A stretch of 64,000 nucleotides of DNA from Rhodobacteraceae bacterium HLUCCO07 (GCA_001314705.1 LJSU01000016.1:62001-126000); one strand, 5' to 3'; shown: positions 29,852 through 38,919, counted from the stretch's first letter. Notes: generated by a model from the sequence alone, not told the origin. Numbers and translations: made by a program.

Positions 29852-30862
29852 GTGGGCGTTGTGCAGTCATACCGTCTGAGGCTTCAGCGCAAGCGCTGGC
29901 GCATCCGCGCCTTTCGCAAACGGCGTGAATTGCGGGCCATTTCCGACCGGACGGCACGGATCAGGCCCGATGACATCCTGCTGTTTTCGACCCAGCGCAA
30001 CGAGAAGATCCGCCTGCCCTATTTCCTGCACTATTACCGCGAGATGGGGGTGAATCATTTCCTGATCGTGGACAATGACAGTGACGACGGCAGCCTCGAA
30101 TACCTGATGAAACAGTCCGACGTGTCGGTCTGGCACACGCGCAAGAGCTACAAGCGGTCGCGGTTCGGGGTCGACTGGCTCAACTGGCTGCAATGGCAGC
30201 ACGCGCACGGGCATTGGGCGCTTGTGGTCGATCCCGACGAGTTTCTTGTCTATCCGTTCTGCGACACGCGGCCGCTCAGGGCGCTGACCGACTGGCTCGA
30301 TGCGTCGTCGATCAAGTCGTTCAGCGCGATGCTTCTCGACATGTATCCCAAGGGGCGGATCGACGCCCAGCCCTACCAGGAGGGGCAGAACCCGCTGGAG
30401 ATCACGAGCTGGTTCGACAGTGGCAACTACATGATCCAGAAGAACGGCAAGTTCGGCAACCTGTGGATCCAGGGCGGGCCGCGGGCACGGGTGTTTTTCC
30501 GCGACGCGCCGGAAAAGGCCCCGGCGCTCAACAAGATCCCGCTGGTCAAGTGGGACCGGCGCTATGCCTATGTCAGTTCGACCCACATGCTTTTGCCGCG
30601 GGGGCTCAACCTTGTCTATGACGAGTGGGGCGGCGAGAAGGCCAGCGGCGTTCTGTTACACACCAAGTTCCTCGATACGTTCACCGCAAAGGCGCAGGAA
30701 GAGCTGGACCGCAAGCAGCACTACGCCGCCAGCATCGAATACAAAGCCTATGCCGAAACCCTGGCCCGGAACCCCGATCTCTGGTGCAAGTGGAGCGAGA
30801 AATACATCAACTGGCGGCAACTCGAGATCCTGGGGCTGATGTCCAAGGGGAACTGGGCATGA
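29852..30862 (+). CDS. Glycosyltransferase family 2 (Glyco_tranf_2_4-like) protein
   Basis: Protein of 336 residues. FLIVDNDSDDGSLEYL and VVDPDEFLVYPF supply the Asp-rich metal and donor motifs of this GT family, which resembles family 92/DUF4422-type enzymes. The start at 29852 (GTG) has GAGGGG 5 nt upstream; GTG at 29834 is the alternative. The basic N-terminus (RLRLQRKRWRIRAFRKRREL) may lie along the membrane. Stop overlaps the following gene (ATGA). Confidence 0.8.
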   Translation: MGVVQSYRLRLQRKRWRIRAFRKRRELRAISDRTARIRPDDILLFSTQRNEKIRLPYFLHYYREMGVNHFLIVDNDSDDGSLEYLMKQSDVSVWHTRKSYKRSRFGVDWLNWLQWQHAHGHWALVVDPDEFLVYPFCDTRPLRALTDWLDASSIKSFSAMLLDMYPKGRIDAQPYQEGQNPLEITSWFDSGNYMIQKNGKFGNLWIQGGPRARVFFRDAPEKAPALNKIPLVKWDRRYAYVSSTHMLLPRGLNLVYDEWGGEKASGVLLHTKFLDTFTAKAQEELDRKQHYAASIEYKAYAETLARNPDLWCKWSEKYINWRQLEILGLMSKGNWA

Positions 30863-32619
30863 CGCGCCGGCCGCCACATTGGGGCAGCGTCGGTATCGTG
30901 ATGCTGGTGCATACGGCGCTGGACCGGGCCGAGCAGGTGGCGCGGCACTGGCACGCGGCGGGTTGCCCCATCGTCATTCATTGCGACAAGTCCACGCCGC
31001 GCCGCGCCTATGAGGCGTTTCGCGAGGCGCTGGCCGATCTGCCAGATATCCGGTTTTCACAACGTCATCGCTGTGAATGGGGAACCTGGGGCATCGTGGC
31101 CGCCACGCAGAAAGCCAGCGAACTGATGCTGGTGGAGTTTCCGAAGGTCCGGCATGTCTATCTGGCCAGCGGATCGTGCCTGCCGCTGCGCCCGGTGCAG
31201 GAGTTGATCGACTACCTGGCCGAACGGCCACGCACCGATTTCATCGAAAGTGCGACCACCGCGGACGTACCCTGGACCGTCGGAGGGCTGGACGAGGAGC
31301 GCTTTACCCTGCGGTTTCCGTTCTCGTGGAAACGGCAGCGGCATCTCTTTGACCGATACGTCGCGATCCAGCGCAAGATCGGCTTCAAGCGCAAGATCCC
31401 CCGCAATATCCTGCCGCATATGGGCAGCCAGTGGTGGTGCCTGACACGACAAACCCTGTCGGCCATCCTGCAAGACCCCGAGAGGCCGGCCTATGACCGG
31501 TATTTCAGGCGTGTCTGGATTCCCGACGAAAGCTATTTCCAGACGCTGGCCCGGCTCTATTCCACCAGTATCGAGAGCCGGTCGCTGACGCTCTCCAAGT
31601 TCGATTTCCAGGGCAAGCCGCATATTTTCTACGACGACCACCTGCAACTCTTGCGGCGGTCGGACTGCTTCGTGGCGCGCAAGATCTGGGCCCATGCCGA
31701 CCGGCTTTACGAGGCGTTCCTGACCAGCCCCGAGGGCGCGATGAGCCGGACCGAGCCGAACCCCGGCAAGATCGACCGCATTTTCGCCAAGGCGGTCGAG
31801 CGCCGCACGCGCGGCCGTCCGGGGCTTTACATGCAAAGCCGGTTTCCCAACGAGGGTTGGGAGAACGGCATGACGGGCGGTCGGTACTCGGTATTCCAGG
31901 GGTTTGCCGAACTGTTCGAGAATTTCGAGCCATGGCTGGCCAGGTCCACCGGTGCGCGGGTGCACGGGCATCTATTTGCGCCGGACCGGGTGGAATATTC
32001 CGGCGATCAGCCGGTGATCAACGGCGCCCTGTCCGACAGCGCGGCGGCGCGCGACTACAATCGCAAGGCATTCCTGACCAACCTGATCTGGAACACGCGC
32101 GGCGAGCGGCAGTGTTTTCAGCTTGGCCCCGCCGACATTCCCAACCCCGTCGCGGATCAGCAAGAGGATCCCGACATGGAGCTGAGCTGGATGCTGGCAC
32201 GTGACCCCAACGCCCAGATCAGCATCATCAGCGGGGCCTGGGCCCTGCCCCTGTTCAAGTCGAATCGCAATTTTGCCGACATTCGAGCCGAGGCCGCACG
32301 GTTGCAAAAGATCGAGAGCGAGCATCTCGACGTGCTGCGCAGCCCGTATTCCAAGGCGCGCATCCGCATCTGGACCATGGCGGATTTCATAGAAAGCCCG
32401 ATGGAATCGCTTCAGACCATCATCGACGAGATCGGCAACAAGGGGTTGCGCCGCCTGGCCGAGGCCCCGCGCATGACCGACCTGACCGGGTTCGGGCAGT
32501 TCCTGCAGAACCTCAAGAACCAGGGGATGCACCCCTATCTGATGGGCGATTTCCCGGTTGTCGGCCAACCGGTCGGAAGCGAGAACGACAAGCCACGCAA
32601 ACCTTACCTGGTGCAGTAG
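30859..32619 (+). CDS. Beta-1,6-GlcNAc-transferase-like (GT14/Branch) protein with C-terminal domain
   Basis: Protein of 586 residues. The N-terminal about 290 residues resemble the core-2/I-branching family (IVIHCDKSTPRRAYEAF; VYLASGSCLPLRPVQELIDY; SQWWCLTRQTL; PDESYFQTL). A C-terminal region of about 290 residues, probably the DUF5928-type extension known from Rhodobacteraceae, includes NTRGERQCFQLGPADIPNP. It is coupled to the gene before it and followed directly (0 nt) by the sulfotransferase. A role in branching a surface glycan is inferred from family and neighbours. Confidence 0.78.
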   Translation: MTRRPPHWGSVGIVMLVHTALDRAEQVARHWHAAGCPIVIHCDKSTPRRAYEAFREALADLPDIRFSQRHRCEWGTWGIVAATQKASELMLVEFPKVRHVYLASGSCLPLRPVQELIDYLAERPRTDFIESATTADVPWTVGGLDEERFTLRFPFSWKRQRHLFDRYVAIQRKIGFKRKIPRNILPHMGSQWWCLTRQTLSAILQDPERPAYDRYFRRVWIPDESYFQTLARLYSTSIESRSLTLSKFDFQGKPHIFYDDHLQLLRRSDCFVARKIWAHADRLYEAFLTSPEGAMSRTEPNPGKIDRIFAKAVERRTRGRPGLYMQSRFPNEGWENGMTGGRYSVFQGFAELFENFEPWLARSTGARVHGHLFAPDRVEYSGDQPVINGALSDSAAARDYNRKAFLTNLIWNTRGERQCFQLGPADIPNPVADQQEDPDMELSWMLARDPNAQISIISGAWALPLFKSNRNFADIRAEAARLQKIESEHLDVLRSPYSKARIRIWTMADFIESPMESLQTIIDEIGNKGLRRLAEAPRMTDLTGFGQFLQNLKNQGMHPYLMGDFPVVGQPVGSENDKPRKPYLVQ

Positions 32620-34047
32620 ATGCAAAGCCCCTTCGATTATTTCGTCGTTTTCGCCGAGATGCGGACCGGTTCGAACTTCCTTGAATCGAACCTCAACGCC
32701 TTTCCGGCCCTTTCCTGCCTGGGCGAGGCGTTCAATCCGCATTTCATCGGCTATCCCAATCGGGAGGAGTGCCTCGGCGTGAGCGAGGAGGCGCGCAACC
32801 GTGACCCGATGGTGCTCATCGAGGCGGTGAAACAGGCGCCGGGACTCGCGGGGTTCCGGTTCTTTCACGATCACGATCCACGGGTTCTCGAACCCATCCT
32901 GTCGGACCCGCGCTGTGCCAAGATCATTCTGACGCGCAACCCGGTCGAAAGCTATGTGAGCTGGAAAATCGCGCAGGCGACCGGGCAGTGGAAGCTGACC
33001 AATGTGCACAAGCGCAAGGAGGCGAAAGCCCGGTTCGACGCCCGAGAGTTCAAGGCGCATCTCGAAGAGTTGCAGGATTTCCAGGTGATGCTGCTACGGG
33101 CGCTTCAGACCACCGGGCAGACCGCGTTCCATGTCGCCTATGAGGATCTGCAGGATGTCGAGGTGATGAACGGCATCGCCAGATGGCTGGGGCAGCCGGA
33201 CCGGCTCGACAATCTGGAAAAGAACCTCAAGCGGCAGAACCCCGAACCGATTTCCGAGAAGGTCGAGAATTTCGACGAGATGCGCGCGGCGCTGGCCGAT
33301 CTTGACCGGTTCAACCTCAACCGGACCCCGAATTTCGAGCCGCGGCGGGGGGCGGTTGTGCCGAGCTATGTCGCCTGTGCCAAGGCGCCGCTGATGTATC
33401 TGCCGATCAGGTCGGGGCCGGAGGCCGAGGTGCGGTCCTGGATGGCTGCGCTTGACGGGGTGGACGAGGCCGCGCTCTTGACCGGTTTCAATCAGCAGAG
33501 CCTGCGGCGCTGGATGCGCGGCAACCCCGGGCACCGGTCATTTACCGTGCTGCGGCACCCGGTGGCGCGGGCGCATCATGCTTTTGTCACACGCATCCTG
33601 ATGACCGGAAAGGGCAGCTTTGCCAATATCCGCAAGACACTGCGCCGGGTGCACAATCTGCCCATTCCCGCCGAGGCGCCCGACGCGGCATGGGGTCCGA
33701 GCGAGCATCGCGCGGCTTTCCTCGCGTTTCTCGAATTCGTCAAGGCCAACCTGTCGGGACAAAGCGCGGTGCGCCAGGACGCGGCCTGGGCCAGCCAGGC
33801 GGGCATCCTGCACGGCATGGGCAGTTTCGCGTTGCCGGATTTCGTGCTGCGCGAAGAGGAACTGTCCGCCTACCTGCCCGCGATCGCGCAGCAGGTGGGC
33901 CGAGCGGATGCGCCCGAACCGGCAGAAGCACCCGCCGAAGGGCCGGTCACGCTCGCCGAAATCTATGACGAGAAGATCGAAGCCGCCGCGCAGGATGCCT
34001 ATCAGCGCGATTACATGGTTTTCGGCTTCGGGGCCTGGCGGGATTGA
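32620..34047 (+). CDS. Two-domain sulfotransferase (NodH/Stf0-like plus second sulfotransferase-like domain)
   Basis: Protein of 475 residues. The N-terminal half is Stf0/NodH-like: 5'-phosphosulfate loop RTGSNFLESNL (residues 15-25) and 3'-phosphate motif LTRNPVESYVSW (Arg106, Ser111), which bind PAPS. The second half (about 245-475) carries a family-2 sulfotransferase-like 3'-phosphate motif, VLRHPVARAHHAF (Arg312), but its expected 5' loop reads CAKAPLMYLPIRSG, which is degenerate. The second domain may therefore bind acceptor or PAP only. It ends the forward glycan cluster; convergent with ptsN. Confidence 0.82.
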   Translation: MQSPFDYFVVFAEMRTGSNFLESNLNAFPALSCLGEAFNPHFIGYPNREECLGVSEEARNRDPMVLIEAVKQAPGLAGFRFFHDHDPRVLEPILSDPRCAKIILTRNPVESYVSWKIAQATGQWKLTNVHKRKEAKARFDAREFKAHLEELQDFQVMLLRALQTTGQTAFHVAYEDLQDVEVMNGIARWLGQPDRLDNLEKNLKRQNPEPISEKVENFDEMRAALADLDRFNLNRTPNFEPRRGAVVPSYVACAKAPLMYLPIRSGPEAEVRSWMAALDGVDEAALLTGFNQQSLRRWMRGNPGHRSFTVLRHPVARAHHAFVTRILMTGKGSFANIRKTLRRVHNLPIPAEAPDAAWGPSEHRAAFLAFLEFVKANLSGQSAVRQDAAWASQAGILHGMGSFALPDFVLREEELSAYLPAIAQQVGRADAPEPAEAPAEGPVTLAEIYDEKIEAAAQDAYQRDYMVFGFGAWRD

Positions 34048-34052
34048 CCCCC

Positions 34053-34517
34053 TCAGACGGCCTGGGCGGATTGGTTCTCGGTCAGGATGGTATAGAGCGT
34101 GGCAGGATCGGAATTGGCGCGCAGTTTCGCACAGACATCCGCATCACGCAGGGTTCGCGACACCCGAGCCAGCGCCTTGAGGTGCTCGACGCCCGCTTCC
34201 TTCGGGGCGAAGAGCGCAAAGGCGATATCGACCGGTTGACGATCGACCGCTTCGAATTCAATGGGCTTTTCGAGCATCACGAACACCCCGACCACCTGAT
34301 CGACATCCCCGACGCGGGCATGTGGCAGGGCGACGCCGTGGCCGACCCCCGTCGGCCCGAGGCTTTCACGCTCGAGAAGCGCATCGACCGCGCGGCTGGT
34401 GTCGAGACCATAGACCGTGTTCGCGATCTCGCCGATTTCATGCAGCAAACGCTTCTTGCTCGAGGCGGTCGATATGACCTTGACCGCCTCAGGCTTGAGG
34501 ATGTTGGAAAGTTCCAT
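34053..34517 (-). CDS. ptsN: PTS IIA-like nitrogen regulatory protein PtsN
   Basis: EIIA(Ntr) of 154 residues, with the phosphorylatable His66 in GHGVALPHARV. It takes phosphate from NPr in the nitrogen PTS and regulates rather than transports. Length and fold motifs are normal. It is the last gene of the reverse-strand rnd-kdsD-lptC-lptA-lptB-hpf-ptsN block. The 44-bp gap to hpf shows no terminator. Confidence 0.95.
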   Translation of the reverse strand: MELSNILKPEAVKVISTASSKKRLLHEIGEIANTVYGLDTSRAVDALLERESLGPTGVGHGVALPHARVGDVDQVVGVFVMLEKPIEFEAVDRQPVDIAFALFAPKEAGVEHLKALARVSRTLRDADVCAKLRANSDPATLYTILTENQSAQAV

Positions 34518-34561
34518 CCGTGTCGCTCCGACAATGCGGGACGCGGCGCGACCCGATCACC

Positions 34562-35131
34562 TCAGTTTTGCGGGTCGATCCAGCCGATATTGCCGTCATC
34601 GCGGCGATATACGACGTTCAACCCGTCTTTACCCTCTTTGCGGAAGACAAGAACAGGTGCACCCGCGAGTTCCATGTGCATGACCGCCTCTCCGACAGAA
34701 AGGGATGGAATGCTGGTTTCCATCTCGGCCACGATGATGGGTTGAAGGTTCGCGGGTTCCGAATCCTCGTCTTCGTGATCTGAGGCGAGGATATACGAGG
34801 ACGCCTGCATAAGTTCAACCGGTTCGGCGCGCTCGCGGTGATGATCCTTCAACCGTCGCTTGTAGCGGCGCAACTGCTTTTCCATCTTGCTGGCGCAAGC
34901 GTCGAATGCGGCATAGATTTCAGTGGCATGGGCCTTGGCCGAAGCGGTCAGCCCGGTCGAGAGATGCACGATGGCTTCGCAGACGAATTCGTGCGCGCTC
35001 TTGGAAAAGATGATGTTCGCATCGGTGGGGCGTTCTGCATACTTGTTGATCACCGCGCCAAGCTCGTTCTGAACATGGGTCTGAAGTGCGGTCCCGATGT
35101 CGATGTGTTTTCCGCTGATCTGATAGCGCAT
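34562..35131 (-). CDS. hpf: Long-form ribosome hibernation promoting factor
   Basis: Protein of 189 residues. It has an N-terminal S30AE domain (MRYQISGKHIDIG; LEKQLRRYKRRLKDHH-like basic helix) and a C-terminal dimerisation domain (SIPSLSVGEAVMHMELAGAP), the long type that drives 100S ribosome formation. ATG at 35131 has AAGGAG 5 nt upstream. In many alphaproteobacteria rpoN lies between lptB and hpf; here it does not. Confidence 0.93.
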   Translation of the reverse strand: MRYQISGKHIDIGTALQTHVQNELGAVINKYAERPTDANIIFSKSAHEFVCEAIVHLSTGLTASAKAHATEIYAAFDACASKMEKQLRRYKRRLKDHHRERAEPVELMQASSYILASDHEDEDSEPANLQPIIVAEMETSIPSLSVGEAVMHMELAGAPVLVFRKEGKDGLNVVYRRDDGNIGWIDPQN

Positions 35132-35359
35132 CTTGTCTCCTTTGCGTGACAATTCGGGCGTTTTCCGGGGGTGTCCCGCGGCTCTTGTTATTCCCGAATG
35201 CTGAAACATGACCGCCGCGATGGCTGCCCGCCATGGTTGCCTGACCTGCAGGTCATGATGAGGGGCGAGGCGATATCCACGGCTGTCATGGGATCAGTTT
35301 GGTGTAATCCGAGCGGGCAAGTCAATCGAATCCGGTGCCGCATCGCGACAGGTTTACTT

Positions 35360-36130
35360 TCACGAAATGCGGAAATTCTCGCCGAGGTAGACGCGGCGCA
35401 CATTCTCGTTTTCCACCACATCCTTGGGACTGCCCGACATCAGCACCTTGCCGTCGTGCAGGATATAGGCGCGATCGACGATTTCGAGGGTTTCGCGCAC
35501 ATTGTGGTCGGTGATCAGCACCCCGATACCGCGCTTCCTTAGATCGGCAACAAGGTGGCGAATGTCGTTCACGCTGATCGGGTCGACCCCGGCAAAGGGC
35601 TCGTCGAGCAAGAGATAATTGGGATTGGCCGCAAGGCAGCGGGCGATTTCCACGCGGCGGCGTTCGCCCCCCGAAAGGGCCATCGCGGGTGCGCGCCGCA
35701 GATGTTCGATGGAAAAATCCGACAACAGCTCTTCGAGGCGTTCGCGGCGCTTGTGGCGGTCGGATTCGGCGATTTCGAGCACCGCGAGGATGTTGTCCTC
35801 AACGCTCATGCCGCGAAAGATCGACATTTCCTGTGGCAGGTAGCCGATACCCAGTTTCGCACGGCGATACATCGGCAGCCCGGTCACGTCGCGCCCGTCA
35901 ACCAGCACCTGCCCGCCCTCGGGAAATATCAGGCCACAGATCGCATAGAAACAGGTTGTCTTGCCGGAACCGTTGGGGCCGAGCAGGCCGACCACCTCGC
36001 CGCGCTGGAGATCCATCGACACGTCACGGATGACGACGCGCTTCTTGTAGCTCTTGCGCAGATTGCGAATGTGCAGGCCCGAGCTGCCCCGGGTGAGCGT
36101 GAGATCGGGCTTTGCGGGTTGATCAGTCAT
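35360..36130 (-). CDS. lptB: LPS export ABC transporter ATP-binding protein LptB
   Basis: ATPase of 256 residues powering lipopolysaccharide extraction from the inner membrane with LptFG. Walker A GLLGPNGSGKTTCFY, signature LSGGERRRVEIA and Walker B YLLLDEPFAGVDP are complete. The N-terminal extension of about 15 residues is short and charged. The start overlaps the end of lptA by 8 nt. The 228-bp interval on to hpf probably carries the hpf promoter. Confidence 0.96.
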   Translation of the reverse strand: MTDQPAKPDLTLTRGSSGLHIRNLRKSYKKRVVIRDVSMDLQRGEVVGLLGPNGSGKTTCFYAICGLIFPEGGQVLVDGRDVTGLPMYRRAKLGIGYLPQEMSIFRGMSVEDNILAVLEIAESDRHKRRERLEELLSDFSIEHLRRAPAMALSGGERRRVEIARCLAANPNYLLLDEPFAGVDPISVNDIRHLVADLRKRGIGVLITDHNVRETLEIVDRAYILHDGKVLMSGSPKDVVENENVRRVYLGENFRIS

Positions 36131-36617
36131 TGGATTGCAACACCGTCCTGACGCGGCCCTCCATCCGGGCGGTGCCGTCGTGCGTGTCGACCGTCATCCG
36201 GTCGGACGTGAGTGCCGACTCCCCCTGGACCAGCAGGACATCGCCCTGCATCAGGATCGTGCCGCTTTCGACCGAGTAATCGGCACTTTCGGCTTCGGCC
36301 GAGTCATCGCCCGAAACCAGCGTGACGCCGCCTGACGCCTTGAGCCGCTGGATACGATCTCCGGCCTGATCATAGAACACCTCGACCGTGGGGGCGGAAA
36401 GGCGCATTTCGCCCTGCACGATCAACACGTCGCCGGTAAAGATCGCGGTGCCGTCGTCCTGATCGACCGAGAGCGTCTCGGCGGTGACCTCGACCGGCTG
36501 TGCGGGATCCTGCTCGACATCACCAAAGGCAATCTCGGCCCCCTGAGAAGTGGCAGTCACGGGCAAGAGGGCAAGGCAGAGGGCGGCGGCAAGGGCGCGC
36601 AAGAGAGCTTGGTTCAA
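36123..36617 (-). CDS. lptA: Periplasmic LPS-transport protein LptA (OstA-like)
   Basis: Periplasmic bridge protein of 164 residues. A signal peptide spans about residues 1-23 (ALLRALAAALCLALLPVTA), followed by the OstA/LptA beta-jellyroll repeats (DDGTAIFTGDVLIVQGEMRL, ESGTILMQGDVLLVQGE). The TTG start at 36617 is preferred: it falls 4 nt after the lptC stop and has GAGG 9 nt upstream. ATG at 36647 would give 174 residues with no Shine-Dalgarno. Operon with lptC and lptB. Confidence 0.9.
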   Translation of the reverse strand: MNQALLRALAAALCLALLPVTATSQGAEIAFGDVEQDPAQPVEVTAETLSVDQDDGTAIFTGDVLIVQGEMRLSAPTVEVFYDQAGDRIQRLKASGGVTLVSGDDSAEAESADYSVESGTILMQGDVLLVQGESALTSDRMTVDTHDGTARMEGRVRTVLQSND

Positions 36618-36621
36618 TGGA

Positions 36622-37236
36622 CTATTCCTCGATATCCTGCGGATCATATATCAGCTCGATACCATCGGTGAAGAGCAGCCTTGCGTTTTCGCCATTCTCA
36701 TCCGTGGTCAGCAACATGCGTCCGGCCTTAAAATCACCGGGCGGCCCTGTCCCCACTACCGCGCCGGGGCTTTCTGCGCGAATGCTGCGCATCCCTGAAA
36801 TGAGTTGGTCGGTGGTGATCTCGTAGCCCGTGGAGCTGGTTACCACGACATCACCGGTCAACTCGGCCCTGTCATTGCCCTGATCGACGATCCCTTCCAG
36901 AGCGGAGAAGGTGATCTCCGAGCCACTCGCGAGGGTGATCCGGGCAGAGAGCATTTCGGCAAGGCCGCGGGAGGGGTTCTCGGGATCGGGACGGGCCGAC
37001 GCCGAACGAAACAGGATCAGGTCGCCGTTTTCCGTGGCGCCCGCCAATTCGGGCGCGGTGACCCGTTCCTCGCGGGCCCGTTCACGCAGGTCGATGGTGG
37101 TAAACGGGATCGTCGTTGCCGGATCGATGTTGCGCGACAACAGAAAGAGCGTGGAGAGAATGGCCAGGGCCGCGATCGGAAGCAGGATCTTGAGCCACGC
37201 AACGAACCGCGAGTAGAAATCACCCCGCGCCGACAT
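36622..37236 (-). CDS. lptC: LPS export system protein LptC
   Basis: Bitopic inner-membrane protein of 204 residues. One N-terminal transmembrane helix (about 15-36, WLKILLPIAALAILSTLFLL) is followed by a periplasmic LptC domain (SGSEITFSALEGIVDQGND, GYEITTDQLISGM). It passes LPS from LptBFG to LptA. ATG at 37236 lies 1 nt after the kdsD stop (TGATATG), so the two are tightly coupled. Confidence 0.9.
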   Translation of the reverse strand: MSARGDFYSRFVAWLKILLPIAALAILSTLFLLSRNIDPATTIPFTTIDLRERAREERVTAPELAGATENGDLILFRSASARPDPENPSRGLAEMLSARITLASGSEITFSALEGIVDQGNDRAELTGDVVVTSSTGYEITTDQLISGMRSIRAESPGAVVGTGPPGDFKAGRMLLTTDENGENARLLFTDGIELIYDPQDIEE

Positions 37237-37237
37237 A

Positions 37238-38206
37238 TCAGCCCAGTCCGATCCGAAGGCAGTCATGGATATGGATCAACCCGAGGGGCCGGCCTCCATT
37301 GCCTGCGTCGGTAACGAAAAGACAGGTGATCTTGACCGCGTTCATCAATGCAACGGCCTCTTCCGCAAGAGCATCGGGGGCGATGGTGCGGGGGGTGCGG
37401 GTCATGACGTCGCCGGCCTTGTGATCGAGAAGTCCGGCCATGTGGCGGCGCAGGTCACCATCGGTGATGATCCCGTCGAGCAGGCCACCGGCATCGGTGA
37501 CGCCGACCACGCCGAAGCCCTTCCGGCTGATTTCAAGAAGCGCCTCGGACATGGGCGTTTGCCCCGTGACCAACGGCAGGGCGTCGCCCGTGTGCATCAG
37601 GTCGCGGACCCGGCTTAGCCGCGCGCCAAGCTTGCCACCGGGGTGAAACTCGCGGAAATGCTCGGGCGTGAAGGCGCGATGCTCCATCAATGCGATGGCC
37701 AGCGCATCGCCCAGCGCGAGGGTCATCGTGGTCGTGGAGGTGGGCACGATCCCGGTACCGCAAGCCTCGCCCGCCGGGGGCAGAACGATGGCCACGTCGG
37801 CCTGTTTCAGAAGCGTGGATTGCGCATGAGAGGCAACCCCGATCATCGGGATCGAGAACCGGCGGGTATAGGCGATCATGTCGGCCAGTTCGGGCGTTTC
37901 GCCCGAGTTCGAGAGCATCAGCACCACGTCGCCCTGCACCATCATCCCCAGGTCGCCGTGGCTGGCTTCGGCGGGGTGCACGAATTGTGCGGGCGTGCCG
38001 GTGCTGGCCAGTGTGGCCGCGATCTTGCGTGCGATATGGCCGGACTTGCCCATGCCCGAGACGATCACCCGGCCCCGGACGGCAAGAATGAGGTCGATCG
38101 CCGCGGCAAATCCATCACCCAGCCCGTCGGCCAGCATGGTCAGCGCGTCGGCCTCGGTGCGGATGACGCGGCGCGCGGCGGCGAGGAATGTTTCATGGTC
38201 GGTCAT
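37238..38206 (-). CDS. kdsD: D-arabinose 5-phosphate isomerase (KpsF/GutQ family)
   Basis: Cytoplasmic isomerase of 322 residues making arabinose 5-phosphate, the first Kdo precursor. The SIS domain (about 25-170) has SGMGKSGHIARKIAATLAS, the catalytic AEASHGDLGMM segment and SNSGETPEL. Two CBS domains follow (about 205-322; VRDLMHTGDALPLV and AGDVMTRTPRTIAPD). Start overlaps the rnd stop (ATGA). It works with kdsB at 24,486. Confidence 0.93.
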   Translation of the reverse strand: MTDHETFLAAARRVIRTEADALTMLADGLGDGFAAAIDLILAVRGRVIVSGMGKSGHIARKIAATLASTGTPAQFVHPAEASHGDLGMMVQGDVVLMLSNSGETPELADMIAYTRRFSIPMIGVASHAQSTLLKQADVAIVLPPAGEACGTGIVPTSTTTMTLALGDALAIALMEHRAFTPEHFREFHPGGKLGARLSRVRDLMHTGDALPLVTGQTPMSEALLEISRKGFGVVGVTDAGGLLDGIITDGDLRRHMAGLLDHKAGDVMTRTPRTIAPDALAEEAVALMNAVKITCLFVTDAGNGGRPLGLIHIHDCLRIGLG

Positions 38207-38817
38207 GTATGGGCAAAGATATCCGTTTCCGGCCAACCCGCCAAATCGAGTTGGGCACGGATGGGCAGGAAGCGGAAACATGCCTGTGCGATCTCGCTTC
38301 GCCCTTCGCGGGCGAGTCGCTCTTCGAGCTTGTCGCGCAGGGCGTGGAGATAGAGAACGTCCGACGCGGCATAGTCGAGTTGCGCCTCGCTCAGATCCTC
38401 GGCACCCCAGTCGGACATCTGCTGTTGCTTGGAGATGTCGACCCCCAGCATTTCCTGCAACAGGAACTTGAGCCCGTGGCGGTCGGTATAGGTGCGCACC
38501 AGTTTCGAGGCAATCTTGGTGCAGTAGACCGGGGCAGTCATCACGCCGAAAGCATGCAGAAGGACGGCAATGTCGAAGCGGCCGAAATGAAACATCTTGA
38601 GCACGTCCGGATCGGCCAGCATGGCCGTGAGATTGGGCGCCTGCGTCTGGCCCTTCATGATCTGGACAAGATGGGCCTCGCCGTCGCCCGCCGACATCTG
38701 CACGAGGCAAAGCCGGTCGCGATGGGGGTTGAGGCCCATGGTTTCACAGTCGATGGCGACGATCGGCCCGAGATCGAGCCCGTCGGGAAGGTCGCCCTTG
38801 TAGAGATGATTGGCCAT
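38203..38817 (-). CDS. Short ribonuclease D (3'-5' exonuclease, no HRDC domain)
   Basis: DEDDy exonuclease of 204 residues. Exo I is VAIDCETMGLNPHRD, Exo II is HFGRFDIAVL and Exo III is YAASDVLYL. Typical RNase D is about 370-390 residues with two HRDC domains; this one is only the catalytic core, as in many alphaproteobacteria. It probably trims 3' ends of stable or short RNAs. First gene of the kdsD-lpt operon, coupled to kdsD by 4 bp. Confidence 0.9.
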   Translation of the reverse strand: MANHLYKGDLPDGLDLGPIVAIDCETMGLNPHRDRLCLVQMSAGDGEAHLVQIMKGQTQAPNLTAMLADPDVLKMFHFGRFDIAVLLHAFGVMTAPVYCTKIASKLVRTYTDRHGLKFLLQEMLGVDISKQQQMSDWGAEDLSEAQLDYAASDVLYLHALRDKLEERLAREGRSEIAQACFRFLPIRAQLDLAGWPETDIFAHT

Positions 38818-38919
38818 CTGGGTTGCGCCTCTGGCTGTGGTTCCTGGACTTGTCGGGCCCTTCGGGTCTTATCGGGCCAGGCCCGGTCGAGATCAAGGGG
38901 CGAGTTCGGTGGCCCGCAC

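Noticed and set aside
35242-35255. Perfect 14-bp palindrome TGACCTGCAGGTCA upstream of hpf
   Set aside because: A perfect 14-bp palindrome is expected several times by chance in 64 kb. It has no partner elsewhere and no clear promoter overlap.
37238-38710. Longer kdsD with about 168 extra N-terminal residues
   Set aside because: The extension is out-of-frame rnd sequence. The KpsF family start (MTDHETFLAAARRVI) lies at 38,206 and overlaps the rnd stop in the usual coupled form.
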